Below are positions 7,541 through 15,389 of a stretch of DNA of 44,638 bases, one piece after another; position 1 is the stretch's first letter; each line of letters starts with the position of its first letter. The stretch is from JBASRP01 sp044866075. GTDB lineage: Bacteria; Actinomycetota; AC-67. Both the position numbers and the translations under genes were made by a program. The stretch is from assembly GCA_044866075.1 (NCBI GenBank), contig JBIOTQ010000076.1, positions 1-44,638 on the forward strand. The letters run 5' to 3'. Under the pieces are notes generated by a model that was given only the letters and a program-made list of their open reading frames with translations, was not told the origin of the DNA and searched no databases.

Positions 7541-8743
7541 GTGACCCGGACGCCCGTCGACCCAGACGCCGGAGGGCATTTCGGCCGCTTCGGCGGACGC
7601 TACGTGCCCGAGGCGTTGATGCACGCGCTCGAGGAGCTGGAGCTGGCGTTCGACGACGCGCGCGCCGACGCGGGGTTCGTCGCCGACCTCGAGCGGCTCC
7701 GTCGCGACTACGCCGGCCGCCCGACGCCGCTCTGGTTCGCCGAGGGACTGAGCGAGCACGCCGGCGGTCCGCGCATCTACCTCAAGCGCGAAGACCTCGC
7801 GCACACCGGCGCGCACAAGATCAACAACACGCTCGGCCAGTGCCTGCTGGCGCGCCGCATGGGCAAGAAAAGGATCATCGCCGAGACCGGCGCCGGACAG
7901 CACGGCGTCGCGACCGCCACCGCGGCGGCGCTCTTCGGACAGGAATGCGTCGTCTACATGGGCGAGGAGGACACGCAGCGCCAAGCCCTCAACGTTTTCC
8001 GCATGGAGCAGCTCGGCGCCACCGTCATCCCCGTGACCATCGGATCGCGCACGCTGAAGGACGCGATCAACGAAGCGATGCGCGACTGGGTCGCCAACGT
8101 AGAGACGACGCACTACGTCCTCGGTTCGGTCGTCGGGCCGCACCCGTTCCCGCTGATCGTGCGCGAGCTCCAGAAGGTGATCGGCGAGGAGGCCCGTGAG
8201 CAGATCCTGCTCGCCGAACGGCGTCTGCCGGACGCGGTCGTCGCGTGCGTGGGGGGCGGGTCGAACGCGATGGGGATCTTCCACGCGTTCGTCGGCGAGC
8301 CGGGAACGCGATTGATCGGGGTCGAGGCAGCCGGGCGCGGCGTCGACACCGGCGAGCATTCCGCGACGATCTCCGCCGGCTCGCCGGGCGTCCTGCACGG
8401 CGCGCTGTCGATGCTGATCCAGACCGAGGACGGACAGGTGCGTCCGACGCACTCGATCTCCGCGGGCCTTGATTACCCGGGCGTCGGGCCCGAGCATTCG
8501 TTCCTCGCCGAGGAGGGGCTCGCTGCCTACGAGACCGCGACCGACGCGGAGGCGCTCGAGGCGTTCGGCCTCCTGGCGCGCACGGAAGGGATCCTGCCGG
8601 CCCTCGAGCCGGCGCACGCGCTCGCGTGGACGGTGCGGCACGCGGACGAGCTCGGCGAGATCGTCGTGGTCTGCCTGTCGGGTCGCGGCGACAAGGACGT
8701 CGACACCGTGCGGAAGATCGTGTCGGGCGATGCAGGGCACTGA
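7541..8743 (+). CDS. trpB: Tryptophan synthase beta chain
   Basis: This 400-residue canonical TrpB1 condenses indole with L-serine in the alpha2beta2 tryptophan synthase complex. It opens with DAGGHFGRFGGRYVPEAL. The PLP lysine is Lys93 in TGAHKINNTLGQ, the catalytic Glu is in AETGAGQHGVATATA, GCVGGG is replaced by ACVGGGSNAMGIF, and AGLDYPGVGPEHSFL is the conserved COMM-side and C-terminal block. The start is GTG 7541, 9 nt after a -10 box. The trpA start codon lies inside its last codons (14-nt overlap), so alpha and beta subunits are made in coupled fashion. Together with TrpB2 at 3903 this genome segment has two beta-type enzymes. Confidence 0.98.
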   Translation: MTRTPVDPDAGGHFGRFGGRYVPEALMHALEELELAFDDARADAGFVADLERLRRDYAGRPTPLWFAEGLSEHAGGPRIYLKREDLAHTGAHKINNTLGQCLLARRMGKKRIIAETGAGQHGVATATAAALFGQECVVYMGEEDTQRQALNVFRMEQLGATVIPVTIGSRTLKDAINEAMRDWVANVETTHYVLGSVVGPHPFPLIVRELQKVIGEEAREQILLAERRLPDAVVACVGGGSNAMGIFHAFVGEPGTRLIGVEAAGRGVDTGEHSATISAGSPGVLHGALSMLIQTEDGQVRPTHSISAGLDYPGVGPEHSFLAEEGLAAYETATDAEALEAFGLLARTEGILPALEPAHALAWTVRHADELGEIVVVCLSGRGDKDVDTVRKIVSGDAGH

Positions 8744-9536
8744 GGCGCTCGCCGCAGCCTTCGCCGGCGGGCGCGACGCGAACCGCGCGCTGCTGATGCC
8801 GTTCCTCGTGTGCGGCTACCCGGACGACGACACGTTCCTCGACATCGCGCGCGCGGCTGGCGCGGGCGGCGCGGACGTGCTCGAGATCGGCATCCCGTTC
8901 AGCGACCCGATCATGGACGGACCGGTGATCCAAGAGGCGGCGTTCTCCGTGCTCGCGCGCGCGCCGCGGACCGACGAGAGGATCGCCCTCGCCGGGCGCG
9001 CGGCGGATGCGGCCGGCGTGCCGGCCGTGGCGATGACGTACTACAACCTCGCGTTCCGCTCGGGGCTCGACGCGTTCGCGTCATCTCTCGCTGGTGCCGG
9101 GCTGTCGGGCGCGATCCTCCCCGATCTTTCGGTGGAGGAAGCGGGGGAGTGGCGCAAAGCGTGCGCCTCGGCGGGCCTCGCGTCGATCTTCATCGCGGCC
9201 GTGACGTCGACGCACGACCGGCTGAAGGCGATAGGCGAGGCGAGCGACGGCTTCGTGTACGCGGCGTCGATGCTCGGCGTCACCGGCGTCCGGTCGGAGA
9301 TGTCATCGCGCGCGCTAGAGCTCGTGTCGCGGATCCGCGTCGCGACGGATCTCCCCGTCGCGGTGGGGATCGGCGTGTCGACGGCCGCGCACGCGGCCGA
9401 GGTCGCGTCCTACGCCGACGGCGTGATCGTCGGGAGCGCCTTGGTCAAGCGCATCGGCGAAGCGAAAAACCCGGTGGACGACGCGGGCTCGTTCGTCGCG
9501 GAGATGCGCGCGGGTGTCGAAGGGGCGCGGCGGTAA
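8730..9536 (+). CDS. trpA: Tryptophan synthase alpha chain
   Basis: This 268-residue TIM-barrel subunit cleaves indole-3-glycerol phosphate to indole and channels it to TrpB. The catalytic Glu52 is in LEIGIPFSDP and Asp63 in IMDGPVIQ (usually LADGP). YYN, FVYAASMLGVTGVR and GIGVSTAAHA are the substrate-phosphate loops. ATG 8730 overlaps the end of trpB by 14 nt, which favours coupled translation. In mycobacteria lgt follows; here the next gene is a tRNA and lgt is absent from the window. Confidence 0.97.
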   Translation: MQGTEALAAAFAGGRDANRALLMPFLVCGYPDDDTFLDIARAAGAGGADVLEIGIPFSDPIMDGPVIQEAAFSVLARAPRTDERIALAGRAADAAGVPAVAMTYYNLAFRSGLDAFASSLAGAGLSGAILPDLSVEEAGEWRKACASAGLASIFIAAVTSTHDRLKAIGEASDGFVYAASMLGVTGVRSEMSSRALELVSRIRVATDLPVAVGIGVSTAAHAAEVASYADGVIVGSALVKRIGEAKNPVDDAGSFVAEMRAGVEGARR

Positions 9537-9552
9537 CGGCTGAGCGGCACGC

Positions 9553-9558
9553 TACACT
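9553..9558 (+). promoter_or_regulatory. -10 box TACACT for tRNA-Leu
   Basis: TACACT lies 10 nt before the first base of the tRNA, giving a short 5' precursor. Confidence 0.5.
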
Positions 9559-9568
9559 GGCAAATCAC

Positions 9569-9652
9569 GCGGCGGTGCTGGAATAGGGATACAGCGCCGG
9601 CTCAAACCCGGCGGCTCGCAAGGGCATGTGGGTTCGATCCCCACCCGCCGCA
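9569..9652 (+). tRNA. tRNA-Leu (anticodon CAA)
   Basis: The 84-nt class II tRNA folds cleanly. The acceptor stem GCGGCGG (9569-9575) pairs with CCGCCGC (9645-9651) and the discriminator is A9652. The anticodon stem GCCGG/CCGGC encloses loop CTCAAAC with anticodon CAA. An extended variable arm (GGCTCGCAAGGGC region) is present, as required for leucine. The T arm GTGGG-TTCGATC-CCCAC is perfect. The 3' CCA is not encoded; CAA follows. It reads UUG codons, rare in GC-rich genomes. No integrated element is seen next to it. Confidence 0.95.
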
Positions 9653-9659
9653 CAAAGCC

Positions 9660-10382
9660 TCACACGAAGCGGAACGTGCGCGCCACGTCCTCGAACTCCG
9701 GGCCGAGCTCCGCCAGGTCGTTCGCGAGCGTCGTGAACTGCATGATGAAGCCGACGTCGTCGACCACCAGCGCGTAGTGGATCACCGCCGCGAGCGGCGC
9801 CGTCCCCGAAAGCCGTAGCCGCGCCGTCACGATCCCCGCCTCGCCGGCAGGCAGGGTGATGCGCTGCGTCTGAACGGACGAGGCGATGCCCGGCGCGTTG
9901 CGCAACTGTGTCGCGTCGAAGTTGATGAACCCGTCGAGCCCGTTCGGGGCTGGGAGGACGAGCACTTGCATGTTGGTGAGGAAGTTCTCCGAGACGGGCG
10001 TGCCGATGTCGAAGGCGAGGAACTTGACGAAGGGCGAAACCGATCCGCCGAACGCCTCGCGCAAGATCGCCGCCCGGGCCGGGTCGGTCTTCTCGAGGTC
10101 GGCGAACGCCTTCGCGTCCATCGTCGTCGGGAACTTTCGCCACCCCGGCGGCAGGTTGATCGTGAAGCCGGGCCCGGCTTGGCCACTCCACCCGGCCTTC
10201 AGCGGCGCCGGCTCGGCCGGGTCGTTCGACCGGACGAGCAGCGCACCGATGACCGCCCCGGCACCGAGCAGGAGGACTGCGGCCGCGACGCCCAGCACGC
10301 GCCCGCGCGACGGCGCGACCTCGGACGTATCGGACTCCGGCGGAGCGGGAGGGCCCGGAACGGGCGTCGAGGACGGCTCCAC
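9660..10382 (-). CDS. Membrane-anchored exported protein of unknown function
   Basis: This 240-residue protein starts at GTG on the minus strand, 6 nt after a -10-like GATAAT. It has a Pro/Ser-rich cytoplasmic N-terminus (residues 1-27), one membrane segment (VLGVAAAVLLLGAGAVIGAL, about 29-49) and an extracytoplasmic domain beginning GFTINLPPGWRKF. That is the entry pattern of PsbP/LpqN-like alpha-beta folds. The domain ends FVDDVGF-type strands and FEDVARTFRFV, also typical (a final helix 'f..i..sf'). A second protein of the same style is the lipoprotein at 39086. The role is unknown. The stop codon lies 7 nt from the tRNA 3' end. Confidence 0.75.
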   Translation of the reverse strand: MEPSSTPVPGPPAPPESDTSEVAPSRGRVLGVAAAVLLLGAGAVIGALLVRSNDPAEPAPLKAGWSGQAGPGFTINLPPGWRKFPTTMDAKAFADLEKTDPARAAILREAFGGSVSPFVKFLAFDIGTPVSENFLTNMQVLVLPAPNGLDGFINFDATQLRNAPGIASSVQTQRITLPAGEAGIVTARLRLSGTAPLAAVIHYALVVDDVGFIMQFTTLANDLAELGPEFEDVARTFRFV

Positions 10383-10388
10383 GAGCCC

Positions 10389-10394
10389 ATTATC
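10389..10394 (-). promoter_or_regulatory. -10 box GATAAT, leaderless GTG gene on minus strand
   Basis: On the minus strand GATAAT is followed 6 nt later by the GTG start at 10382. The divergent promoter of the ABC exporter (10433-10438) lies about 40 bp away. Confidence 0.45.
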
Positions 10395-10432
10395 GTCGGG
10401 TCAGGGAAGGAAGCGCGGCCCGCGCGCGTTCC

Positions 10433-10438
10433 TATACT
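10433..10438 (+). promoter_or_regulatory. -10 box TATACT, leaderless start of ABC exporter
   Basis: TATACT ends 7 nt before ATG 10446. The match to the TANNNT core is good and there is no Shine-Dalgarno. Confidence 0.6.
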
Positions 10439-10445
10439 GACCATC

Positions 10446-12326
10446 ATGTTTCCGCATTGGGGACCGGGAATGATGCGTTCCCGGGAAGATCTGAAAGGCC
10501 GGCGCATCGCGCCCGGCACGATCCGGCGCGCCCTCGGCTTCGCGAAGCCCTACAAGGCGCAGGTCATCTCCTTCCTGATCGCGACGGTCGTCGGATCGTT
10601 CCTCTCGATCGTTCCGCCGCTCCTCTTCCGCCGGCTGCTGAACGGACTCGCGCCGCGCGGAAACATCACCCGGGGCGACTCCGGTGAGATCGGCCTGCTC
10701 GCCGGTGCGGCCGTGGTCGTCGCGCTCGGCATCGCCCTCCTGTCGCTTACCTCACGGTGGTTCTCCTCGCGCGTCGGTGAAGGGCTGATCTTCGACCTGC
10801 GTGTCGCGCTTTTCGATCACGTCCAGCGGATGCCGCTGGCGTTCTTCACGCGGTCGCAGACGGGTGCGCTGATCAGCCGGCTCAACAACGACGTGATCGG
10901 CGCTCAGCAGGCGGTGACGGGCACGCTCGGGACGATCGTGTCGAATGCGATCAGCGTCGTGTCCATCCTCGTTACGATGCTGCTGCTCGAATGGCGGATG
11001 ACCTTGCTCGCCCTCTGTGTCCTTCCGCTGTTCCTTCTCCCCTCGCGCCTCTTAAGCAGGCGTCTCGTCGGGATCACCCGCGAACAGATGAACCTCAACG
11101 CCGAGATGAACACCACGATGACCGAACGCTTCAACGTCGCCGGCGCCCTCGTCGCCAAGCTCTTCGGCCGGCCGAAGGACGAGCGCGAGTTCTTCGGCGA
11201 AAAGGCCGGCCGCGTCCGCGACATCGGTATCCGGCTCGCGCTCTACATGCGCGTCTTCTTCATCCTGCTCGGCCTCGTCGCCGCCGTCGGCACCGCTGTT
11301 GTCTACTGGGAAGGCGGACATCTCGTCCTGTCGCGCGCGATCGACATCGGGACTCTCGGCGCCTTCACCGTGTTCGTCACGCAGCTCTATTCGCCGCTCA
11401 CGCAGCTCACCAACTCGCGCGTCGATCTCCTGACGGCGTTCGTGAGCTTCGAGCGCGTGTTCGAGATCCTGGACCTCCCGCACGCGATCGCCGACAAGCC
11501 CGGCGCCGTCGAGCTGCCGAAGCCGCAGGGGCAGATCGAGTTCGATCACGTCTGGTTCCGTTACCCGACGGCCGCGGAAGCGTCGCTGCCGTCGCTGGAG
11601 CAAGGACTCCCGGCCGCGTCCGCCGACGACGCGCCGCCGTGGGTGCTGAAGGACGTCTCGTTCACGATCGAGCCCGGCCGCACCGTCGCGCTCGTCGGCC
11701 CGTCGGGGGCGGGGAAGACCACGATCGCGATGCTGGTCCCTCGCATCTATGAGGCGACGCGGGGAGCCATCCGCGTCGACGGACGGGACGTCCGCGACGT
11801 GACGCTGGCGAGCCTGGCGAAGGCGATCGGCATGGTCACGCAGGACCCGCACCTGTACCACGACACGATCGCGAACAACCTGCGCTTCGCGCGGCCCGAC
11901 GCGACCGATGAGGCTCTCGTCGAGGCCCTCAAGGGTGCGCAGATCTGGGATCTCGTCTCGTCGCTCCCCGACGGACTGGACACGGTCGTGGGGGAGCGCG
12001 GCTACCGCCTGTCGGGCGGTGAGAAGCAGCGCGTCGCCATCGCGCGGGTCCTCCTGAAGGACCCCTCGATCCTCATCCTCGATGAGGCGACGGCCCACCT
12101 CGACTCCGAGAGCGAGGTCCTGATCCAGCGTGCGCTGGCGTCGGCGCTCGAGCATCGCACCGCGGTCGTCATCGCGCACCGGCTCTCGACGATCGTCGAC
12201 GCCGACGAGATCCTCGTCGTCGACGAAGGACGCATCGTCGAGCGGGGCCCGCACAGCGAGCTCGTCACGGCGGGCGGTCTGTACGCCGAGCTGTACGAGA
12301 CGCAGTTCAGCCGGGCGACGACCTAA
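10446..12326 (+). CDS. ABC exporter half-transporter (membrane + ATPase domains)
   Basis: This 626-residue type IV (MsbA/MDR-like) exporter acts as a dimer. The N-terminal half has six predicted membrane helices, e.g. VISFLIATVVGSFLSIVPPLLF, VVVALGIALLSLT and VFFILLGLVAAVGTAVVYW. The coupling-helix region includes MPLAFFTRSQTGALISRLNND, which is characteristic of the family. The C-terminal ATPase has Walker A GPSGAGKTT near residue 420, Q loop VTQDP, signature LSGGEKQR, Walker B ILILDEAT and H loop IAHRLST. The start ATG 10446 follows a -10 box by 7 nt. It stands alone with its own promoter; the next gene is convergent. Family substrates are lipids, drugs or peptides; nothing here picks one. 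Confidence 0.93.
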   Translation: MFPHWGPGMMRSREDLKGRRIAPGTIRRALGFAKPYKAQVISFLIATVVGSFLSIVPPLLFRRLLNGLAPRGNITRGDSGEIGLLAGAAVVVALGIALLSLTSRWFSSRVGEGLIFDLRVALFDHVQRMPLAFFTRSQTGALISRLNNDVIGAQQAVTGTLGTIVSNAISVVSILVTMLLLEWRMTLLALCVLPLFLLPSRLLSRRLVGITREQMNLNAEMNTTMTERFNVAGALVAKLFGRPKDEREFFGEKAGRVRDIGIRLALYMRVFFILLGLVAAVGTAVVYWEGGHLVLSRAIDIGTLGAFTVFVTQLYSPLTQLTNSRVDLLTAFVSFERVFEILDLPHAIADKPGAVELPKPQGQIEFDHVWFRYPTAAEASLPSLEQGLPAASADDAPPWVLKDVSFTIEPGRTVALVGPSGAGKTTIAMLVPRIYEATRGAIRVDGRDVRDVTLASLAKAIGMVTQDPHLYHDTIANNLRFARPDATDEALVEALKGAQIWDLVSSLPDGLDTVVGERGYRLSGGEKQRVAIARVLLKDPSILILDEATAHLDSESEVLIQRALASALEHRTAVVIAHRLSTIVDADEILVVDEGRIVERGPHSELVTAGGLYAELYETQFSRATT

Positions 12327-12332
12327 GAGCCA

Positions 12333-12719
12333 TCAAGCGGCGCGCGCGTGCGCCGCGACGCCGCCGTTCGGCCCACGACGCCGGCGGAAACGGATCGGCC
12401 AGTTGCGGCTCCGGCGCGGCGGCTCGGCGACCCCGATGTTCCAAATGTCGCCGGGCAACGCCAGCGGCGGCGTGAACCGTGACGCTAGACGGCGGACGCC
12501 GCGGATGCACGCGACGAGACCGAGGATGTAGGCCACCCCGGCGCCGGTCGCGAGCGCGATCCCGCCTGCGCTGTTGTCCGTAGCCGCGACGATTCCGGCC
12601 GGGATGAGCGGCGTGATCGCGGTGAGGAGTGGAGAGGTCAGTGCCACGGTCTGGACGAACACGCGGGCGAGCGCTCCCGGCTCCCGGTAGATCGGCTCCC
12701 ACGACGACGTGTCGTCCAT
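12333..12719 (-). CDS. Small two-helix membrane protein, unknown
   Basis: This 128-residue protein has two likely membrane helices (VALTSPLLTAITPLIPAGIV and IALATGAGVAYILGLVACI) and a strongly basic, Arg-rich C-terminus. No family recognised. It is the last gene of a minus-strand run that includes the thioesterase (51 nt upstream) and the beta-propeller protein. It is convergent with the ABC exporter with a 6-nt gap. An overlapping minus frame of similar length is less plausible, because this one has hydrophobic periodicity and GC-rich third positions. Confidence 0.65.
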   Translation of the reverse strand: MDDTSSWEPIYREPGALARVFVQTVALTSPLLTAITPLIPAGIVAATDNSAGGIALATGAGVAYILGLVACIRGVRRLASRFTPPLALPGDIWNIGVAEPPRRSRNWPIRFRRRRGPNGGVAAHARAA

Positions 12720-12770
12720 GGCTCGCCTCCTACCTCCAGTATCGCACCTTCGCGGACCCGCTGGAAGGGG

Positions 12771-13202
12771 CTATTGCTTCTCGCCTAGGGGGACGAGAAC
12801 CTGCGTCGCCGTGGCCTTCGCGACCACCTTGTCGTCATCGTCGACGAAGACACACTCGCAGTGCGCCATCCGGCGGCCGCGGTTCAGGACCTCCGCCGCG
12901 ATCTGCAGCGTGCCCGACGTCACCGGGCGGAAGAACGCAACCCGCAGATCGGATGTGGTGAACCATTCGTCATCGGCGAGGGTGGTCGTCATGGCGAGCC
13001 CGACGAAGTTATCGGCTAGAGCGGCGAGGTAGCCGCCGAACAAGGTCCCCGCGAGGGTCATGAGATCCGGGTCGACTTTCCACTCGCCCCAGACGCGTCC
13101 CCGCTCCCAACCGTCGATCCAAGGGAGGCGCATCACGCTGACGACAGGCGGCGGCGTGCTGGTGCGCGCGACGATCCCGTCGAGGAACTGTGCCCACTTC
13201 AC
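12771..13202 (-). CDS. PaaI-like hotdog thioesterase
   Basis: This 143-residue single hotdog domain resembles PaaI/4HBT-type acyl-CoA thioesterases. Characteristic segments are TLAGTLFGGYLAALADNFVG (the hotdog helix with the GG turn and acidic Asp), AFFRPVTSGTLQIAAEV (central strand) and a final paired strand with VVAKATATQVL. It would hydrolyse acyl-CoA thioesters in the cytoplasm; the acyl group is unknown. It lies 24 nt downstream of the beta-propeller gene on the same strand. There is no CoA ligase or phenylacetate gene nearby to specify substrate. Confidence 0.85.
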   Translation of the reverse strand: MKWAQFLDGIVARTSTPPPVVSVMRLPWIDGWERGRVWGEWKVDPDLMTLAGTLFGGYLAALADNFVGLAMTTTLADDEWFTTSDLRVAFFRPVTSGTLQIAAEVLNRGRRMAHCECVFVDDDDKVVAKATATQVLVPLGEKQ

Positions 13203-13226
13203 GGGTACCCCTTCACGGCAGGCGGC

Positions 13227-14207
13227 TCAGGGCGTGTAGCCCACCACCACGATACGGCCGTCGAAACCGACCACGTAGAAGGTGAGCGCCTCTCCCGAGA
13301 TATCGAAGGCGGATCCTTTGGGTGCGACGCGCACCGACGAGGGGTTGCGGAACCCGCCCGCGACGAGGCACGCGTCGCCGGTGGTGGGATCGACGCGCAG
13401 CAACTCGCCGAGGCCGTTCGCGACGACGTACAGCGTCCCGTCCGCGGTCCGGGTCATGTCGTCGAGACCTTTCAGGCCGACGAGCGGCTTCGAGAGATCC
13501 GGATCGGTGTAGACGGCCGGCTCCAGCGACGCGACGCCCGCCGTGAGAACGACGGCCGTCTCGTGCGCGGCCGGATTGGAGAGCGGGATCCGTTCGATCG
13601 GCGACCTCTGATCGAACGTGATCGCTGCGTGGAGATTCTCGCCGGCCGGATCGACGACGAGACCGTTCGTGCCCCACACGTCGAACGCCACCCACGCAGC
13701 GGGCTGCGCGCGCGGGATGCGAACCGGACCGTATCCGACGTCGTTGGACACGAAGAGGTCGCCGTTCGGCGCGAACGTCACCCCGTTGGCCATGTCGAAC
13801 CCCTCGGCGTACGTCTGCAGGGTGCCCGCGGGATCCGCGGCGTCGAACCGAACGACCTTCGCGAGGCCGCGCTTCAGCAGAGAGTCGGAGATCCCGTTGC
13901 CCCACCCCATGTAGATGAGTCCGTCCGGACCGACCGCGAGGCCTCCCGGAGGAACATCGTCCAGGCCCCCCTGCTCGGTGCCGTCGGGACCGAGGCGGAT
14001 CAGACGCCCCGCCGACGAGTTCGAGACCCACAACGATCCGTCCGCGAACAACAGGTTCTCGAGGACGTCGGTGCCGTAGCTCTTCCACTCGGCCGGGGCG
14101 GTGACCCGGCCCGGGCAGGGATCTTGCGTCACGACCCCGGCGCGCGCGGCGAACGGCGACAGCGCCGCGCAGAGGAGCGCCACGAGGAGGAGCCGGGGGC
14201 GGTGCAT
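13227..14207 (-). CDS. Secreted SMP-30/gluconolactonase-like beta-propeller protein
   Basis: This 326-residue exported protein uses the internal ATG at 14207, chosen because it gives a normal signal peptide (MHRPRLLLVALLCAALSPFA, then ARAG); the longer frame adds nine basic residues. The mature part is built of repeated strands of the type DGSLWVSNSSAGRLIRLGPDG, GLAVGPDGLIYMGWG, GVTFAPNGDLFVSND and DDMTRTADGTLYVVANG. This is the recurring 'A.DG.LYV.....G.l.rid' propeller-blade signature of SMP-30/NHL-type proteins. Some relatives bind Ca2+ and hydrolyse lactones, but no catalytic set can be asserted here. A lactone hydrolase would be thematically compatible with the lactone oxidase 6 kb away; this is speculative. 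Confidence 0.8.
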   Translation of the reverse strand: MHRPRLLLVALLCAALSPFAARAGVVTQDPCPGRVTAPAEWKSYGTDVLENLLFADGSLWVSNSSAGRLIRLGPDGTEQGGLDDVPPGGLAVGPDGLIYMGWGNGISDSLLKRGLAKVVRFDAADPAGTLQTYAEGFDMANGVTFAPNGDLFVSNDVGYGPVRIPRAQPAAWVAFDVWGTNGLVVDPAGENLHAAITFDQRSPIERIPLSNPAAHETAVVLTAGVASLEPAVYTDPDLSKPLVGLKGLDDMTRTADGTLYVVANGLGELLRVDPTTGDACLVAGGFRNPSSVRVAPKGSAFDISGEALTFYVVGFDGRIVVVGYTP

Positions 14208-14309
14208 GACCCTGTCTTTTCGCGGCGGGCGCACCTGTTCCTGCGCGCCCGACCTCCTTGCGCGCTCGTGAACGCGTGTGTAGCGTTAGCCCCCCATCCG
14301 GAGGGCGAC

Positions 14310-14597
14310 GTGGAGATCAGCGACCGCTTGTCGGCTCTCTCCGGCGAGATCGCCGAGGAGCAGACGCAACTGCGCATCCTCGAGGAGCAAGTGACCTTCC
14401 AGCAGGAGGTCGCCGAGGAAGCACGAATCCGCGCGCTGGTGTCCGAGACGCCGCTGGCCGATCGCGAATCACGCGTGGCCGCGGACGACCTGGCCCGGCT
14501 CGTGCGTTCGCGCGACGACGTCCTCCACCGGTTGTCCGAGCTCCGCGCCGAGCAGGACACGCTGCTCGAACGTATGCTCGCCGAGGTGCAGGACTAA
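14310..14597 (+). CDS. Small coiled-coil protein
   Basis: This 95-residue, highly charged, all-helical protein starts at GTG 14310 with a GGAGG Shine-Dalgarno 5 nt upstream (14300-14304). The whole length has heptad-like spacing of Leu, Ile and Val, with Glu and Arg (RLSALSGEIAEEQTQLRIL, DDLARLVRSRDDVLHRLSEL). This indicates an antiparallel or dimeric coiled coil. No signal or membrane segment; function unknown. It lies between divergent minus-strand genes and the ANTAR regulator. Confidence 0.75.
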   Translation: MEISDRLSALSGEIAEEQTQLRILEEQVTFQQEVAEEARIRALVSETPLADRESRVAADDLARLVRSRDDVLHRLSELRAEQDTLLERMLAEVQD

Positions 14598-14638
14598 CCT
14601 CAGAACCTTTTGGCTCGACGCGGGTAAGGGCTTCGATT

Positions 14639-14652
14639 CCACCCGCCTACCC
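14639..14652 (-). repeat. G-rich intergenic repeat, copy 1
   Basis: On the minus strand this reads GGGTAGGCGGGTGG followed by AATCGAAG. The 17-nt core GGCGGGTGGAATCGAAG is identical to copy 2 at 23144-23160. It lies immediately upstream of the pdtaR -10 box. Confidence 0.5.
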
Positions 14653-14655
14653 GGA

Positions 14656-14661
14656 TAGACT
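14656..14661 (+). promoter_or_regulatory. -10 box TAGACT before ANTAR regulator gene
   Basis: TAGACT ends 10 nt before ATG 14672, consistent with a leaderless or nearly leaderless transcript. Confidence 0.55.
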
Positions 14662-14671
14662 CCGGCGCGTC

Positions 14672-15262
14672 ATGGACTCAACGACGCGCGGAACCGTGCT
14701 GGTCGCCGAGGACGAAACGATCATCCGCATGGACCTCCGCGAGATGCTGGAAGAGGAAGGCTACGCCGTCGTCGAAGCAGCGGACGGCGAGCAGGCCGTG
14801 CGCCTCGCGCGCGAGGTCCGCCCGGAGCTCGCCATCCTCGACATCAAGATGCCGGTGAAGGACGGCCTCGCCGCCGCGCAGGAGATCAGCGAGGAACGCA
14901 TCGCGCCCGTGCTCATCCTGACCGCGTACTCCCAGCGCGAGCTCGTGGAGCGGGCGGCCGAGTCGGGGGCCATGGGATACCTGATCAAACCGTTCCAGAA
15001 GCACGACCTGCTGCCGGCGATCGAGATCGCGAAGGGCCGCTACCAGCAGCTGGCAGCGCTGGCGGACGAGGTCGGCGACCTCACCGAGCGCCTGGAATCA
15101 CGAAAGGCCATCGATCGGGCCAAAGGCAGCCTCATGGACCGGTACAAGATGAGCGAAGCCGACGCATTCCGCTTCATCCAGAAGGCCGCCATGGAGCAGC
15201 GCGTCTCGATGCGCGAGGTGGCAGACAAGATCCTCGACGGTTCGCTCGACGCCGGGTCCTGA
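14672..15262 (+). CDS. pdtaR: ANTAR-domain response regulator, PdtaR-like
   Basis: This 196-residue regulator has an N-terminal receiver (VLVAEDET pocket, Asp57 in AILDIKMP, Thr in LILTAYS, Lys in YLIKPFQK), a short coiled linker (VGDLTERLESRKAIDRAKG), and a C-terminal ANTAR RNA-binding domain (AKGSLMDRYKMSEADAFRFI, then MREVADKIL). ANTAR proteins act as phosphorylation-controlled antiterminators binding paired-hairpin RNA. In Mycobacterium tuberculosis the orthologue PdtaR (Rv1626) lies in the same syntenic position between trpA and polA. The cognate kinase is not in the window. It precedes two amino-acid uptake operons, and related ANTAR proteins (AmiR, NasT) govern nitrogen-compound genes. 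Confidence 0.93.
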   Translation: MDSTTRGTVLVAEDETIIRMDLREMLEEEGYAVVEAADGEQAVRLAREVRPELAILDIKMPVKDGLAAAQEISEERIAPVLILTAYSQRELVERAAESGAMGYLIKPFQKHDLLPAIEIAKGRYQQLAALADEVGDLTERLESRKAIDRAKGSLMDRYKMSEADAFRFIQKAAMEQRVSMREVADKILDGSLDAGS

Positions 15263-15350
15263 TCCGGCTCAATCCCGGACCACTGTTCGGGTCGTATACC
15301 AGGCCGAAGGGGGTCGGACGACCTTCTTTGGGTATGGGCCTGCCCGCGAC

Positions 15351-15356
15351 TATCAT
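15351..15356 (+). promoter_or_regulatory. -10 box TATCAT for branched-chain transporter operon
   Basis: TATCAT lies 34 nt before GTG 15390. A leader of about 25-28 nt with a G-rich ribosome site (GAGAGGGGGG) would follow. This gene is therefore leadered, unlike many others here. Confidence 0.45.
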
Positions 15357-15389
15357 CGTGCCCGACCTGACGGCCCGAGAGGGGGGTTT

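Noticed and set aside
9569..9652. tRNA-Leu as an integration site for a mobile element
   Set aside because: No integrase nearby and no repeat of the tRNA 3' end found in the window.
14600..14660. Possible tRNA or tmRNA 3' end (TTCGATTCCACCCGCC)
   Set aside because: The bases before TTCGATT do not pair with those after it and no acceptor partner exists; it is a shared intergenic repeat instead.
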